Program-made: the position numbers and the translations under genes
The notes under the pieces: generated by a model
The model's input: only the letters and a program-made list of their open reading frames with translations
Databases searched by the model: none
What the model was told of the DNA's origin: nothing
Shown: piece by piece, positions 11,301 through 24,700 of the stretch
Layout of the letters: the number at the start of each line of letters is the position of its first letter
Position numbering within the stretch: the first letter of the stretch is position 1
Assembly (NCBI GenBank): GCA_023362775.1
Contig: JALMGJ010000005.1
Location: forward strand, 43,173,463-43,237,462
Source of the DNA: Charina bottae
Taxonomy: Eukaryota; Chordata; Lepidosauria; Squamata; Charinaidae
Reading direction: 5' to 3'
DNA length: 64,000 nt

Positions 11301-14300
11301 GTTTTGTGTTTCCATGGACATGTATATGCTGGAAAAGTCAGAAAAGTCTGGTGGTTTGCATTTTTAAATTAATTGGCTAAATTTGCACATCTTGAACTCC
11401 TGCACAGATTGAAAGAATTATTTTTCACATTCTGCTTTTCTCTGGATTTTGCAACGCAGCTCTCAAATTTAAAAATTTGTATAGAAATGCATACATTTGG
11501 GAAATATATGTCCTAAGGAAAGTTGCACGCAAAAACGTGTCTATTAGAGAATATTGCATACAAAAATAAATGGAAATTTTCTTGCAAATTACTGTAAATT
11601 GCAGAAAATTTAATGGAATGGAATTTTGACATGCAGTACTGAAAGGACCCGAATTCTGACTGCCTCAAACATATCTAATATATATACAGTAAACACAGGC
11701 AAGCATACTGGGAAGACACAACAATGCTGCACAGAGCTATTGCTAAAAAGAGTTCATTGAAGAACAACTACTTCATCAATTGAAGAGAATATTTGTTTGC
11801 ACTGAAGATGTTGCCTATTCTGGCAATGAAACGTCTGCAAGAAAACAACAAGGCTCAGAGAGCACCAAGGACTCCACAACTACTTCATCCCATGCAAAAG
11901 AGCTAGAATGTCAGCCTCTAAAGGTCTATTTTTTTCTACAGCTAGTTAGATACTGATATCCTTTAAAAGAATAATGGGACCACTGACTCTCCTGAATGAA
12001 ATATTCTAGGATCTAATTGATTTTTCTCCCTTAAGTGTAATGCACTAGAATCAGGTGGGAAGGGAAGGTTTAATTGAGGAAGTAGAAGTGAAAGAAGCAT
12101 CAGGGGAAAGTGACTGTTTAATGCTGGAGTTCTTTATTTTAAGGGAAACTGAGCATAGTCCAGTGTGCATCTTGGATTTCGAAAAAGTATATTTTAATAA
12201 ACTCAGAGGAATTATAAGTAGGATCCCATAACAGGAGAACTAATGGAAAAAGGATCTCAGGAGGACAGGAGTTCCAAAGCAAGAGAGACTAAAACACAAC
12301 TACAAACAATTCTGATAAGGGAAAAATGGACAGCAGAAGAAGCGAATGTGACTAGTGAAAATGGGAAAACATACAGGAAATGGAAAGAGGGGCAGCTCAC
12401 TAAGGAACATACAGACAGCTAATCCAGAACTGAGAGGCTATTGTTAGCTAAACAAAATCTCAGACTGAAATAAGGCTAGGGAATGATTCTAAGACTAACA
12501 AAATGGGCTTCTTTAAATACATTAGAAATAAATGGAAAAGAAAAGAATCAGTGTATCAGCTGCTTAATAAAAATGCCGAAATGCTAACAGGTAACAACAA
12601 CAACAACAACAACAACAAAACAGGCAAAATGACTCAACTCCTATTTTGGTTCAGTCTTCTCCAAGAAGAAGGTATGTTTTCCATCAGGAAATTGTGCAGA
12701 GCAGGCCAGTTTGGTGGTTAAGGCAATGGGCTAGAAACCAGGAGACTGAGAGTTCTAGTCCCACCTGAGGCATGAAAGCCGGCTGGGTGACCTTGGGCCA
12801 GTCCCTCTCTCTCAGCCCAACTCACCTCACAGGGTTGTTGTTGTGGGGAAAAGAGGAGGAGGAAGGAGTATTAGGTATGTTCCCTGCCTTGAGTTATTTA
12901 TAAAAAAATAATAAAGGCGGGATAAAAATTAATTAAATAAATAAATAAATGAAGGGACAGGATTGATTGAATGTTTGATTGATACAAACATTCACAGTTT
13001 GAGCCTGTGAATCTCAAAAAAATGGAGAGGGTTCTTTGGGTTGTCAGCATAGCTCTTGTTAGGTTAAGGCCACTCGGGTGTGATGTACAGTACATCTGAG
13101 TCCAAACAATGGTGAGTTTTCTTGAGTAAGTAAGTGGTCCCACCTCCCTTGAAAGAAGCAATGGTGTATCCCCTCCTTAAGAAGCCATCACTTGGAAAAT
13201 TTCCCTAACCTTCTCCTAGTAACTCATGCCTTAGTCATCTCGTTTGGATTATGCAATGTGCTCCACATGGGGCTGCCCTTGGAGTGTACTCAGGAGCTAT
13301 AACTGGTCCAGAATGCAGCAGCTCGAGTAGTTATGGGTGCACCTCAGTTTCTCCATGTGACACCACTACTTTGCAAGCTGAGATGGTTACCAGTTGGCTT
13401 CTAGGTGGAATTCAAAGTGCTAGTTGTCACCTATAAAGTTCTTCATGTGTCACATCATGGATATCTATAGGACCACCTGGGCACTTTGGCCATAAATAAA
13501 ATTGAGTTGAATATAGGACCACCAGTCTTCAATTGATTCTGCCCATCTTATAAGAGCTGGCAAGGTTGGCATGTTCCAGGTCCCATCAATAAAACAGTGT
13601 CATTTGATGGGACCTCAGAGACAAGCCTTCTTTCTGGCCACCCCATTGGAACAGCATTCCCCCCAAATCCACATGGCTCTGACCCTGATGACTTTTAGGG
13701 ATGCCTTAAAGACTTAGCTGTCAAGCAGGCCCTCAAATAGGATACTTTGTGACCCCATGGATATTTTAATTTGGGAGGACTTTTCCCATATGTGGTGTTT
13801 AATGTTGCTGTTGTTATTTTTTGTTTTGCTTTTAAAATGTGTTTGTTAATTTATTGAACATTACCAAGGTTGCTTTGGTGATAAATTAATATGTTAATGC
13901 CTTTTTACCTTTATCACCTAGAATCTCATTTGGCATTACCTAGAGTCAATTTGGATTTACAGTATGTGGGAGATAAATTGCATAAATAAGTGGTAAACAT
14001 TTTGAGTGAGTTTAACCCTCTGGGACCACATAAATTGTACCCTAGGATACTGAAGGAACTAGCTGATGGTCTGGCCAAGTTTTTATGTATTATCCAGGAG
14101 AAGTGGCAAAATGCCATATGACAGCAGGAAAGCAAATCCCTATCTTCAAAAAAGGAGAAGAAAGACCCAGCAAACTATAGACCAGGCAGTCTGAGATCAA
14201 TATTTGAGAAGATTCTAGAGCAGATCATAAACTGATTAATCTGTAAGCACCTTGAGAACAATGCATTAATTACCAGAAGTCAGCATGGATGACTGATCTT

Positions 14301-15709
14301 ATCTCATTATTTTGATCAGATAGTTTCCTTAATAGATTGTGGGAATCTATACTATTGTAATATAGCTTTATTTCAGCAAAGCATATGACAAAGTACTCCC
14401 TGATACACTGATTAGCAAGCTAATTAAATGTGGGCTAGATGGCAGGACAATTAAGTGCCATAACTTAATTGTTTGAAAATCTGACTGAAAGAATGCTCAT
14501 CAATAGTTCCTCCTCAAATTGGAGAAATGTATTGAGTGGGAGTGCCACAAGGATCAGTCATGGATATTCTACTCTTAAAAATGTTTTGTTTTTATTAAAA
14601 ATTTAGTTGAAGAGGTGCAGGGAATACTTACAAAATCTGCAGATAAAGATATACAGTAGAATACAAGAGTAAAATTCAAAACATTTCAATAGGTTAGAAA
14701 CATGAGTTGAAAACAACAAAATAAAATTGATCAGAATCAATTACAAAGTTCCTCACATATGAAATATAAATCAAATGCACAAGAATAGAATGGCATATAC
14801 TTGGCTTGGCAACAGTACTTGTGAACAAGATCTTGGTATAGTAATTGATTAAACCTGAATATGAGTCCACAGTGTGATGTGGCCGCAAAAACGGTAAATG
14901 TAGCTTGAGTCTGCATCAAGAGAAATATAATTTCCAAATTAGTTTCCAAAACATGGGAAGTCATTGTTCCACTTTATTCTGCATTGGCCAAATTCTGCTT
15001 GACCACAGTGTCCATTTCTAGGCACCACACATTAAAAACATAGATTGTTAATATATAGACAAACTGGAACTGGTTCGGAGAAAGGCGATGAAGATGACCA
15101 TAGGACTAGGCACCAAGTCCTATGAAGAGCAATTGGAGGAGCTGGGCATGATTGCCTTGAGAAGAGACTTGTCAGGCGATTTATGGAAGGTGGTTCTTAG
15201 CCTAACTTGTGGAAATTATCTAAGCAGGAGACCAGGAGTCTAAATAATGTAAATATGGAACTATCTCCAGTGATTGGGACAATGAAGTGGGGGAAAAGGA
15301 AGTCCAAGATCTCACCCTATAGGAGATACTACTGTAAAAACATGTGCAGGATTTGTACTGTAACTGGATATAAATTCTGCATAAGCTTAAAGACTATCAA
15401 TTCTCTGTTATAGGTGTTCCAGTATGACAATAAAGATTTAATTCCTAGCTGTAGTTGTCCACGCCTTCTGCCTAGTTTGTGCCTGCCTTAGGGGTGTCTG
15501 ACAGCTAAAAAGAGACATGAAAACACTCCTCAAATACCTGAAAGATGTCACATGGATGGTCAAGACCCCATCTCAACCATTCTAGGGTGCAAAACTTGGA
15601 ATAATAGATTTAAGTCACAGGAAGGTTAGTTCCAACTGAATGTTCTAAAAATGAACCGCCCAGAGTTCCCTTGTGGGGGGAGATGGGCGGTGATATAAGT
15701 TAGAAATAA

Positions 15710-15745
<36 letters not shown>

Positions 15746-18700
15746 AAATGTTCTAACAGTAAGAACAGTGAAACCTGTTATCCAAAGCGGTGGTCGCAAA
15801 ATATCAGGAGGAGTCTGTAGCACCTTTCCCAGCAAACACATTTTATTAAAAGGCATAAGCCTGATCTTCCTTCACTGCCCCAAGCAGAGGCTTGATCGTC
15901 TTCTACCTGGGTTGCCTTAATTTGGATTCTTGCAGTGAAACGGGGAGGGAGGGAGGGGTGGGTGGGTGGAGTTGGACTTGTTGGCCTAAATAGTCCCTTC
16001 CAAGTATGATCTATGATGCTGAAAAGCGGCCGGGGGGAGAGGGGGAGTCCTATTTGATTAGAATTGATGGAAAGGGACTGAGACATAGGGATCTGTAGAT
16101 ATATCCCTGGAAGAAAAGAAAGTCTAGACAATTAGCAATGGCCTAAGGGTTAGATCACTGGCATTATCCCACTATTGGGAAGGGATGTGGGGCTGGTAGA
16201 GGAAAGGAGATATCCTGGGATGCCAGAGTCGATATTGCCAAGGTGGGAGAAAAGAAGCTGCCAGAAGGAAACCAAAGCAGAGAGGCCGCTGACAGCAGAA
16301 AAAATGCCTGTAATTTTATAACCAACCTCAGTGCCTCCACTGGGGGCCATTTTTGTTGGCACTCAGGAGCAATCAGGCTGATGGAGTGATGAGCCTGCCA
16401 GAACCAGGCATGGCTGATGGGCAGCAAAGACGGTCAGTGGATGGAAGAGCTATGGGGCTGTGTAACAGGGGGAGAGGGGTGGGTCAAACACAGGCAGCCC
16501 TGCACGACCCAGCTGAAAAGTTGTCTCAGCTGTGCTGAAATTTAGAATCAAAGGACTAGTAGCTGTTAAATTAGACTCCCCTATTATAATAAGATTGTGG
16601 CTTGGATTTTCAGTAATTTATACCTCTGGTCTAGCAAGATAAACAAACAAACAAATTCCCACAACAGGCATGTTTCTATATTGGGATCACAATTCCCAGA
16701 GTTCTCATCCAAGTTTCTCAAATATTTCAGCCCACATATTTCTCGAATCCCATAGCTTAATGTTATTTTGTTCATCCAAGTTTAGTATTTCCCTAGTGTC
16801 CAGCTTTCCCAAGCTGGCTGAGGGCTCTGGGAATTGTATTCCAAACAAATATGGACAACATCAGGTGCAAAGGCTGGGCTAACCCAAAGACCAGCTGAAA
16901 AGCATTATTTTTAGGGAGAGACACACTCTATCTATCCCTCACTCCCCACACTTACGCCTATCAGGCCAGCAACAATCTCAATAGCCCCAGTGCCCACGTT
17001 GGTGTAGGGGATCTCAGGCTCAGGAATGCCAGCATTCTCAAATACAGCATTTGTGTAAAACCAGATCTGTCAATGAAGAAGCAAAGTCATGAGTATACGT
17101 TGGTCTGATCTGTATTTAATTTTCATAACTTTTGGGAAGTTCATCCTGGGAACAGCTTATCAGAAATAGGAAACTGCTTTATATGTCCAGCCAGTTTTAA
17201 CAATGCATCCATTCAGTTTTGTTAATACTGCCTTATAGCAGCTCTTCAGGGTTTCAGGTAGGAATCTTAGAGTTTTGTACAGCCTGGGAATCGAACCTGA
17301 GACTTTTCCATGCAAAGCATATGTTGTGCTGCTGAGCAACGTTCTTCTTCCCTGTATAATACCGATATAATACTGATATCAGGCAGTTAAGGAGCTGAAA
17401 CGGTGCAATAATTAAAAGACTGGAATATTTCCCTTACAAAGAACAACTACAATGTTCAGATCTGTTAACTTAGAGCCAAGATGGGCTAGGGAGTGCATGA
17501 TAAGATGCATGTGCATGATAAGGTGCACGCACATTGTGGAAAATGTGAACAGAGAAAAGTGCACATACCACCTCTCTCTCATACAATGTTAGAGTTCAGG
17601 GACATTTACTGAAACTAAATGGGGAAGCTTCACAAGAGAAGTACCTCCTCACAGAATGCAATACCAAACAACTGAACTATTGCTTAGGGCTGTAACGAAC
17701 ATGAATTTGAGTAAACTCCGGGAGACAGTGGAGGACAGGAAGGCCTGGCGTGCTATGGTCCATGAGGTCACGAAGCGTCGGACACGACTGAACGACTGAA
17801 CAACAACAAAAAATTAAATCCGAGTTACCGAATTCCAGATGACCAGTAGATGGCAGAAAAGAGTTATATTTGCAGCCCAGACTTGGTAGTCCTACTAGAG
17901 CATTGTGGGAAATAGAGCTGAACTACATGATCTGTTGGTCTGATTCCGTTGGCCTCTTTTGTTCTTATACATAATATATATATATACCATAAACAGCATT
18001 TCCAGTCTTTGAATACAAATCACTGGGGCTTAATTAATACAGTTTGGGGCTCTGGCCAACCTTGTCTGGGCTTGGAAGCTAAGCAAGGTTAACCCTAGTT
18101 AGGGTTGGGAAGTTGAAAAATATTCCCCAAATACCCCAACTCACTTCCACACTGTCACCTAAAAAACTACAAGGTATCAAGTCACCAGGAGTTGAGTTTC
18201 AGTCAAAGAGACCTATCTATACTTACTAGAAGTTTGTTGTAGAGGATCCCTCTATTTTTGTTTTGTATCCAAGTCTCAGAAATAGGAAAATTGTTCTAGC
18301 ACACAAAGTTATTGTGAGAATGATTACTCCAGATTATTTTAAATGCACAATGTAAAATGTATTAATAACTTTGAGCTGAACAAACTTTTCCTGGCTATCT
18401 CTCTGACCTTCTGGTGATCAGTGGAGAATGCTTTTCTTTTGGCATAGGGAAGTTGGCAAAAATAGATGAGGAACTGAGAAAAAGGTTTAAAGATGGACAG
18501 AGAATGGACAGGTCAGAATCTACTTGACCCTGAAGTTACAGGAGGTAAAAGAGGATTAGTAGCACCACAGTACTGGGACTGCACTATAATCTCAAAGATT
18601 GTGACCCAGCACACTAGTTCTTACCGCATCAATTCCAGAGAGCTGCATACCCATGTTGATCACTACTACAGACAGTACTTGCCATCGCACAGAACGATCT

Positions 18701-21700
18701 AACAGGAGATGCCACACAGACACAGATTCCACTGAGGCAAGTGAACGCTTCTCCTCCTCCATCTCTTCAATCACATCCTGCACATTGTGCTTGCCAAGGA
18801 ACCAGCGTAATGCTGTAGGATGAGAACGACCTGTTAGTCTACACTCCAAAGTACTCCAGGATGGGACAAGGGACAACCCCTAGACAGAATGTAACCTCCA
18901 AAGTTTTCTGGACCCAAGTGACAATATCAAAATAATTTTCAAGGGGCAAGAGGCAAAGGTTGTAACCTTTAATGTTATTTATTTTTATTTTTTATTTTTT
19001 ATTAGATTTATATTACCGCCCATCTCCCCCAACGGGGACCCTGGGCGGTGCACAATAAAATATCTCTGGTTTGAATGTAGTATGTAAATATGCAGATTGA
19101 TAAATAAAAGATATTGCTCACAAACTGTGACGCTCTTACAGCTCTTCAACTTGGTGACCTTCAGATGTGAACTTCAACTCTTACAATTCCCAGCCAACAT
19201 GGGAGCTGAAATCATAGGAGTTCAAAACACCTGGAAGGCATCAGTTGGGAGGTGGGGGCTTGGTAGAATTTATTTTATTGTTGAGCCCATCATCTGTGGT
19301 CTGCTCTGGGGAAAAAAACATGTGTCCTTGAACTATAAGAATTGGTTAGGTCTGTTATAGAAGATTAGGATGGAGAATTAGGGGAGAATAACTATAACCA
19401 CCACATGTCAACTGGATTTCTATTTTCTCAGTGGAAACGTTTCGCTCCTTATCCAAGGAGCTTCTTCAGTCTGAGCAAAGTTGGTAAGGGAATCCTAAAT
19501 ATGTTTCTAGGTAGCTGTGTGACCTTGCACCTGGGGCTAGGTCATGGTTATTTTGAGATGCTATTTCTAAGTCCCTTTATCATCTAAAGGAGGATCGTTA
19601 AGATTACCATGCTGCTGTTGAGCTTGGTATGGTAATCTTAACGATCCTCCTTTAGATGATAAAGGGACTTAGAAATAACATCTCAAAATAACCATGACCT
19701 AGCCCCAGGTGTAATGTCACACAGCCACCTAGAAACATATTTAAGGATTCCCTTACTAACTTTGCTCAGACTGAAGAAGCTCCTTGGATAAGGAGCAAAA
19801 CGTTTGCACTGAGAAAATAGAAATCCAGTTGACATGATTCAAGCTACAGACAATTCCACCTGGATGACTGAGAACCTTCATAGATAGATATAACCACCAC
19901 ACATTTCCTGATCAGAGGCCGCACTTAGACTTTGAGTGAAAAGCTTGGGGCCAGGAAAGCAACTCAATATGATTTAATTTAATTTACATCATTACTAATT
20001 ATACACACACACACACACAAAATTTTATGGTAATTAAATATAAATAGAATTTATATTTATATTAATTTTATCCTTATATCACATACAAATTATAGTTCAA
20101 TAGCCATTGAAATATTGTTATTGCTGGGGCCAAATCAAGCAGGCTTTTTGGAGTAGCCAAAATGGCTAGTTAATTGCTGGACTAGAATGACCAAACTTTT
20201 AACGAAGCTGTACTTCGCTTTAGTAGAGGAAAAAGTTAATCTACTGTTTAAAAGATAAACATATGTTGCCATTTGAAATATTGTTGGGTTGTTAAATTAA
20301 TTCTGCTGCATTTTCAAGTGCTGGGTGATTAAAGAGATGCAAAGGGAACCTTAATTACTTGAGAGCCAAAATGAGAAAATGAAGCCAAATTATTCTACAT
20401 GCTACTGGCTGGAATCCCTAATATGTCAGTTAAATTAGGACCAGGCAGACAAATTCAGTACTAGTCTCAGACACAGAAGTCCATTAGGTTATTCTGAGCC
20501 ACTCACCTTCTCTCAGCCGAAAGGTGAGAGAACCTCACCGGACTGCTGTTGTGAGGAAAAATTAGAATATTGTGCATGCCAGCTTGAGGAACAAATGTGG
20601 GATATTTATTTATCTATTTATTTATTTATTATTCAAATTTATCATCGCCCATCTCTACAGCAATAGACTCTATTTATATTTCATAACTTCAGTTTCTTTC
20701 TTTCTTTCGATTTGTCTTTTACTCTATATAAAATTCTTAATAAATATAAATAAATAAATAAATAGATAAATAAATAAATAAAATCGATACAATATCAGCA
20801 ACATAATATAACCACAACATAACCATAATAATTAAATCCACATAGAAAAATCAGTCAATCATCCTTAACCATTCTCAAAACCCCAGTAGTATAAATCATC
20901 AGAATCTAATACTCCATCTCAGGTACCTTCTATCACTCCTGTCTCAGCCACCAAATGCTCCTTGGGAGAACATGATTTTTCCAACTTTCCTCAGTATTAG
21001 AAGTGAGGGGCAGATCTTTGGGAGAGAATTCCCAAGGAGGGGAAGACCCACAGAGAAAGCTTGCCTCTTGCCACTCATCTGCAGGCAGGAAAGATCTTTA
21101 TAGCCTTGTAGTTTGTGAAGCGACTGAACGAATAAACAACAACGTTTGTGCCTCCAAAATTATTCATAACCTTGGGCTGTATTTGTGAGATGCTAACACA
21201 TCTTTGAAACTTGTGAGCCAGGAAGATGCTAGTTAATTTAATTTTACATCACTTTTCTGTGACTTGGCATTCCCCAGAAATGTTGGACTATGACTCCTAT
21301 CATCCCCAGTCACCACAGCCAGTTAAAGAAGACTGGCTTAGCGCCTAAGACTATAAAAACCAGGAGATTTTTTAAAAAGCACAATCTGACAGTTTTGTTT
21401 TATTTTGTTTTGAATGGAAGAGTAATGGAGAGGAGACCCAAAGTATTGTTTAGTGTTCAAGTGATCAGATGAATCAATACTTTTTATTCAAGGCAGTACA
21501 AACAACAAATTAAAGCATAATGCCAAAACTCATCTCAGTATTTTGAATTCCCTCCATATATTCTTGTTTCAGGGTTGTTCATTTCAGTAGATAATACTGA
21601 CCTAGGAGAGAGAGTTAAGGCAGGGAAGGCAACAAAAGCAACGTTCTGTTCCTGGGCCTCTCTGGGTCTTAACAGGTCTTGCTAGATGCTCTCAGGTTCT

Positions 21701-24700
21701 CACCTGGGTCTGGTCATGGTAAGAACAGATGAGGCTCGGTATAATCTCTGTCCCTACTTGACATTGCTTGGGGAACAAGTAGCAGCATGTGTTCAGCTTA
21801 CCCTCAGCAGCTCCATGGACATTATTCTTCTCTATAAGCAAGTAGCGAGGGCTTTCAGGAAACCAATTCAGTAGCAAGAGCTGCAGAAAAGCAGGAACCA
21901 CCACTACAGACAGGAAAAGAGGCCAGTAGGCATCCTAGAAAGAGAGGTCCCAACAGATGTGAAGAGTTATCCACAGGTCCACTTGTTTATTTATTAGCAT
22001 TTGCCCCAAGCAAAGAGAATATGCACTGTAGACATCTCAGAGACTTGGCATATGATCAGCTCTCTTTCTATAGCTGCTGCCCTTCATCTTCCTTCATGTT
22101 TCACATGACTGGATGGTGTGACTGGATTACTGGCGGAGTGGGTGCATGGCTAGAAATTAGAGTGGACAGAACAGTATATAGGGAATGATTATTTCTGATG
22201 TGTGAGAAATAATTATCTCAGCCGCTCAAGGCACAAGTGAGAGACTGTATTTAACACACAGGCACATGTGCATTACACAAGAAATAAACAGCTTGCTGAG
22301 CATAACCATTGGGAAGCAAAGGGCTTTGTGAACTACCTATGGAAGCTCTGTATGCTTGGAGAAGAAAGGAAGCCAAATCCATTTACCTTAACTGAACCAG
22401 CAGGAAAACAACTGGGGGTTAGAAAGTGGTGCTCTTGCCATTTCTTCAGCTTACTTTCTGAACAGCAGGTAGACTACACTTCTTTTGGTGCCCTGCCCTA
22501 ACCCATTTCATTCAGAGAGTGAAAGTATAGGCATTTACCTCCCCCAGAAGCTCTGGAAGGCCCAGGACCTGGGCAGAAAAGACCCCCAGGCAAATGAAGA
22601 TGCTTGGTACCAGGCCCAGGGATCCACGGAGGTTCTTTGGGGCAATTTCTCCCAGGTACATGGGCACCACACTGAGACAGATGCCTGACAGAGGGATAGA
22701 AAAAGAAGAAAGATGGTGAATTTCCAACATCTTTATGTTTAGCTGTTATTTTACTTGAAGTTTTAATCCCATTGTGTAAGCCACCTAGAGTTACGTGATG
22801 GAAGTGGCATTCAAGTTGACAAATGAATAAACAAAATAAATAAATAAAAAGTCATCTTTACAATAAAGAGATAAAATAATGTGACACCATAATAATTAGT
22901 TCATTATGGCATGACATTTCTTGACAAAACAAACTGCTTATGAAATGAATCTGCAGTCAATTACTTAGGAACAGGGTTTTTTTGAATGGCAAGAATTCAA
23001 TTCCTGAATTAAGAATCTGACATTTTTATTTTCTTTTCAAGACAAGCTCAGCAGGGAACTTCATTTGCAAATGAAATAGCTAGCCCAACCTTCTCCAACC
23101 TGCTATTCTTCAGTAATACTGGGCTACAACACCCATAATTTCTAGTCAGTATCTCATATCACCTGGGAACTATGAAACCTGCAGTCCAATATATCTGGAG
23201 CACGCTAAGCTGGAAAAGGCTGGAGTAAATGCTGTTTTGTAATGGTTGCCCATTTCCTGGCTGTCAGAAGGTACAGAGCTCCAAAACCGGTACGTGGGGT
23301 GAGAGAGAGAGAGAGTATAAGGGATTATTTCCCTTCTAACACTGAGACCTGCACATTTGTTGCATTTCTGTCTATTGATTTGTCAGTCATTTTTTATTAC
23401 CCCTATAGCAATCTTCTTTGTGCTGTTTAGGACTGCTTTCTCCCAGAATGATGACTTTGTTTACTTTCTTAACTAACTTTGCATGTGCACAATGGCATTC
23501 CTATACATTACAACTACTGAGAAAGCTGGAGAGAGGAGACCAGAAATAGATAGGCTGCACATCTCTCTCTGAATTCTGCAAGTTTGTATGCTTCTATGAA
23601 AATGCTGTAAGAACACAATGGGATTAAAACATCAAGGCTTCTATAAAAATGTTGCAAAAACCAATTCATTTATTTGATTTGGCTTTATGGAAACATGAGA
23701 AAGTCTGGTCAGCATAGCATATCCTACCAGAATGAACCCCTGTGATGAAGCGCCCCAAAATGACCATCTCAGGGGATCCCAAGTACCGGCTGAATCCCAT
23801 TACCATGCCAGCCAGCAGAACAAGGAAGTTGCTACGGATCAAAGTGCCATTCCTGGTAAGGAAAAGACAGAAGTTTTAATTTTTCTCATATTGTTCCCTT
23901 CTCCTTCTGTCTCCTGAATGCTCTATTCAATCCCAAAATTGTTTTACCATAATCCCTTTTTCTTCTTTATCCTAAAAGAGGTTGGCATTCTCTCTTCTTA
24001 ATTCCCACGAGGACTGTTTGATTTATCAGATAGAATGAGAAATAAACTGGCCAGTCAAACAATTCACTGTACCCCCCTGTAGCTAGTTTGATCATTCTGA
24101 TGACAAGAGCTTAAACTGAAAAAGAAGAGTTTTCTAGAGCATAAATACAGACATTGTTCTTATGACAGCATAGATGATTCAGAGAAAGCTTTAAATTAAA
24201 TCCAGGGCACGAGTTGAAAGGCAGGCAGGAAGGAACGGGTCAGGCTTTTTTCCTGTATGTTAAGTTGATTATAACTAACCCAATTATGTATTTAATTATT
24301 TTCATTACTTAAATTCCACCTTTAAACAAAATGAAGTTCTAAGACAACCCAAGGACAATGAAAAAGTTGCTCATTTATCTTGAAAGATAATAAACATATA
24401 ATACATTTAAATACTTTGATACTATAAGCAACTTTTCTCATCCTGGTAACTTCCTTATGTGCTGTTCTACAGCAAACATCACTGACAGGCAGGATAATGG
24501 GTATACTATCCATGCAGAATGAAGATTGTAATCCAACACACCTAGGTGGGGTCACCAGGTTAGAAAAAATTGCCCCAGGTTTGGCAGTGAGCATGCTATT
24601 ATGTGTGGATTTCAGGGTATATAAAGCATTGTTGCCAGCTCGTACGCTTTCTATGTATAATAGGGAATCACTACCTTGTTGGCACAGCTCTTACCTCCCA

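Larger units (their letters stand above)
19406..19888. mobile_element. Foldback Penelope-type terminal repeat (copy 1)
   Basis: A large palindrome: arms of about 205 bp (roughly 19407-19612 and 19628-19832) around a short spacer near 19613-19627, plus a one-sided extension on the right (GATTCAAGCTACAGACAATT to CTTCATAGATAGA). The 13-bp repeat TATAACCACCACA flanks it at 19393-19405 and 19889-19901. Each arm carries a hammerhead-like motif in opposite orientation. The Penelope assignment rests on that motif and on the inverted arrangement of terminal repeats known in this class. Confidence 0.7.

Noticed and set aside
16164..16427. Open frame on the minus strand between SLC2A15 exons
   Set aside because: No GLUT similarity, and exons 8 and 9 join in phase without it.
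20598..20785. CRISPR-like short repeats
   Set aside because: These and other arrays in the window are tetranucleotide or dinucleotide microsatellites without spacers; the genome is a vertebrate's.
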